Positions 6,374 through 7,687 of a stretch of DNA of 7,687 nucleotides are shown piece after piece. A model generated the notes under the pieces. The model worked only from the letters and a program-made list of their open reading frames with translations, was not told where the DNA came from and searched no databases. The stretch comes from Streptosporangiaceae bacterium (GTDB lineage: Bacteria; Actinomycetota; Actinomycetes; Streptosporangiales; Streptosporangiaceae). The stretch covers positions 1-7,687 of the forward strand of contig JASHQP010000321.1 of assembly GCA_030039095.1 (NCBI GenBank). The letters run 5' to 3'. Within the stretch, counting starts at the first letter, position 1. Each line of letters starts with the position of its first letter. Position numbers and translations under genes: made by a program.

Positions 6374-7654
6374 ATGACCACTAGCGAAACGACAGGCAGC
6401 GAGCCGCTGCGGGTCGGCGTCGTTGGCGCCGGGTGGACCGGCCGCCAGCATCTGCTGAGCTACTCCGAGATCCCCGGCATCCAGATCACCGCGCTCGCTG
6501 CCCAAGAGCCCGGCCTGGTCACCGAGCTGGCCACGCGCTACGACATCCCGTACGTCTACGACCGGTGGGAGGACTTGCTCGCCCGTGAGGGCCTCGACAT
6601 CGTCAGCGTCTGCACCCCCAACCACCTGCACGCCCCGATCGCCGTCGCGGCACTTAACGGCGGCAGGCACGTACTGTGCGAAAAGCCGCTGGCCCGCACC
6701 GGCGAGGAGGCCGCGGACATGGTGCGCGCCGCACGCGGCGCGGACCGCGTCCTGAAGGTGTGCTTCAACCACCGCAAGCGCGCGGATGTGGCCGCACTCA
6801 AGCGCTATATCGACGCGGGCGCGCTCGGCGAGGTCTACCTCGCCAAGGTCTCCTGGACCCGGCGCAACGGCATTCCCGGGGCGGGCTCCTGGTTTTGCAC
6901 CCGGGAGCTCTCCGGCGGGGGCCCCCTCATCGACCTCGGCGTGCACGTGCTGGACCTGGCGCTCTACCTGCTCGGCGAGCCGAAGGTGGCCAGCGTCACG
7001 GCCTCGGCCCACGACCGGCTCGGATCGCGCGGAAAGGGCTTTCGCTCACACGTCGAACTACCCGCCCCCGGTCTGGTCTTCGACGTCGAAGACATCGCCA
7101 CCGCGTTCCTGCGCCTGGAGAACGGAGCGACCCTGCTGCTCGAAGCGGGCTGGGCCGGGCACGCTTCACCACGCGGCGACGTGTACGGCGTGACGCTGTT
7201 TGGTACCGACGGCGGGGCACGCCTGGAATCGCGCGACTATGCGGTCGACGACACCCTCGAGATCTTCGCCGAAGTCGCCGGAGTCCCTGCCGCGATCAGG
7301 CCAATCGTCACGCTGCCGCAGGAACTCAGAGGGCACCGCGGCGTGGTCCGCGAGTTCGTGCGGATCGTCCGCAGCGGCGACTTCCAGGCCCACAGTGGCG
7401 AGGAGGGCATGATCCGGTCGCAGGTCATCGACGCCTGCTATCGCTCGGCCCGCGAAGGCCGCGAGGTTCTGGCAGGCCCTGACGCGGGGACGGCGGATCA
7501 GCCGCACGGGGTGGCGTGTCGTTTCGCGTCCGCCCCGCCGGCGGCACGCTCAGCGGACTCGCGGTTAGTGCGCCCGGGCGCGCTGGGCTGCACTGCGGCG
7601 GGCTCGGGCATCGTTCACACCGGGACGCAAATCGAAAGGAAGACGCAGCCTTGA
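6374..7654 (+). CDS. Gfo/Idh/MocA-family NAD(P)-dependent oxidoreductase with an atypical C-terminal tail
   Basis: This 426-residue cytoplasmic enzyme should oxidise or reduce a hydroxyl/keto group on a sugar, polyol or derivative using NAD(P). The N-terminal Rossmann domain has RVGVVGAGWTGRQH (13-26) with Gly18, Gly20 and Gly23, then SVCTPNHLHAPIAVAAL (78-94) and the EKP motif (103-105) with the conserved Lys104. The C-terminal domain has GGGPLIDLGVHVLDLALYLL (181-200), where Asp187 and His191 hold the spacing of the catalytic Asp and His of inositol dehydrogenase. Homology appears to end near ACYRSAREGREVL (354-366); the last 60 or so residues are low-complexity and contain a TTA codon at 7565-7567. 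ATG 6374 is chosen because the Rossmann strand begins shortly after; its ribosome binding site is weak (AAAGG at 6356-6360). Substrate unknown; co-location with the importer suggests it acts on the imported compound. Confidence 0.88.
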   Translation: MTTSETTGSEPLRVGVVGAGWTGRQHLLSYSEIPGIQITALAAQEPGLVTELATRYDIPYVYDRWEDLLAREGLDIVSVCTPNHLHAPIAVAALNGGRHVLCEKPLARTGEEAADMVRAARGADRVLKVCFNHRKRADVAALKRYIDAGALGEVYLAKVSWTRRNGIPGAGSWFCTRELSGGGPLIDLGVHVLDLALYLLGEPKVASVTASAHDRLGSRGKGFRSHVELPAPGLVFDVEDIATAFLRLENGATLLLEAGWAGHASPRGDVYGVTLFGTDGGARLESRDYAVDDTLEIFAEVAGVPAAIRPIVTLPQELRGHRGVVREFVRIVRSGDFQAHSGEEGMIRSQVIDACYRSAREGREVLAGPDAGTADQPHGVACRFASAPPAARSADSRLVRPGALGCTAAGSGIVHTGTQIERKTQP

Positions 7655-7679
7655 CGCGGTGTTTGAACGACGTTATTCT
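7651..7679 (+). promoter_or_regulatory. Candidate sigma-70-like (HrdB-type) promoter at the right edge
   Basis: TTGACG (7651-7656) and TATTCT (7674-7679) are separated by exactly 17 bases, the ideal spacing for a housekeeping promoter; five of six and four of six positions match consensus. The -35 box overlaps the stop codon of the oxidoreductase gene. The sequence here is also more A+T-rich than the coding DNA. If real, it would drive a gene beyond the window. The same TTG can be read as a start codon, so the two readings compete. Confidence 0.4.
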
Positions 7680-7687
7680 TCCGGAAA
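7651..7687 (+). CDS. Possible start of a next gene (partial, alternative to the promoter reading)
   Basis: A TTG overlapping the TGA of the oxidoreductase gene (TTGA) lies eight bases after GGAAG (7638-7642) and opens a frame reading MTRCLNDVILPE to the window edge. The stop/start overlap and the use of TTG both occur elsewhere in this operon. However, its codons (TGT, TTG, GTT, ATT, CTT) are unlike those of the neighbouring genes, which weakens the case. A GTG at 7659 in another frame is a further option. Too little is present to name a product. Confidence 0.25.
   Translation, partial: MTRCLNDVILPE

Noticed and set aside
6035..7012. A 325-codon minus-strand frame across the end of the ATPase and the oxidoreductase
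   Set aside because: It crosses two well-supported plus-strand genes and their gap, and its translation is low-complexity without recognisable motifs.

Overview
The window looks like a piece of an actinomycete chromosome (Streptomyces or a related high-G+C genus). The genes have strongly G/C-biased third codon positions, use GTG and TTG starts beside ATG, have good AGGAGG-type ribosome binding sites, and join end to start through TGA/GTG-type overlaps. The genus cannot be fixed from this sequence alone.

Layout, all genes on the + strand: the C-terminal end of an unidentified gene (1-174); a short coupled ORF (171-305); an A+T-rich leader (306-359) that probably carries the control region of the operon; a secreted lipoprotein solute-binding protein of the SBP_bac_5 (DppA/OppA) family (360-2096); a perfect 15-bp hairpin in the gap (2110-2143); a DppB-type permease (2170-3147); a single polypeptide joining a DppC-type permease to a DppD-type ATPase (3157-5205); a DppF-type ATPase (5202-6251); a 121-nt gap; a Gfo/Idh/MocA-family NAD(P)-dependent oxidoreductase (6374-7654); and a right edge that reads either as a sigma-70-like promoter or as the start of another gene.

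Together, 360-6251 encode a complete binding-protein-dependent ABC importer of the peptide/opine/nickel type: one binding protein, two permease domains and two ATPase domains, with the five roles packed into four genes by the permease-ATPase fusion. Both ATPase domains keep all catalytic motifs and carry a C-terminal four-cysteine pattern. SBP_bac_5 importers move peptides, metals or oligosaccharides. The downstream Gfo/Idh/MocA enzyme, a family that mostly oxidises sugars, polyols and their derivatives, makes a saccharide or glycoside uptake-and-oxidation locus the better guess here, but this is inference from context.

I see no mobile element, CRISPR array, tRNA, rRNA or regulator gene. The system is mostly a recognisable type. 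The less ordinary points are the fusion, the hairpin between binding protein and permease, the atypical C-terminal tail of the oxidoreductase with a TTA codon, and the ambiguous right edge.
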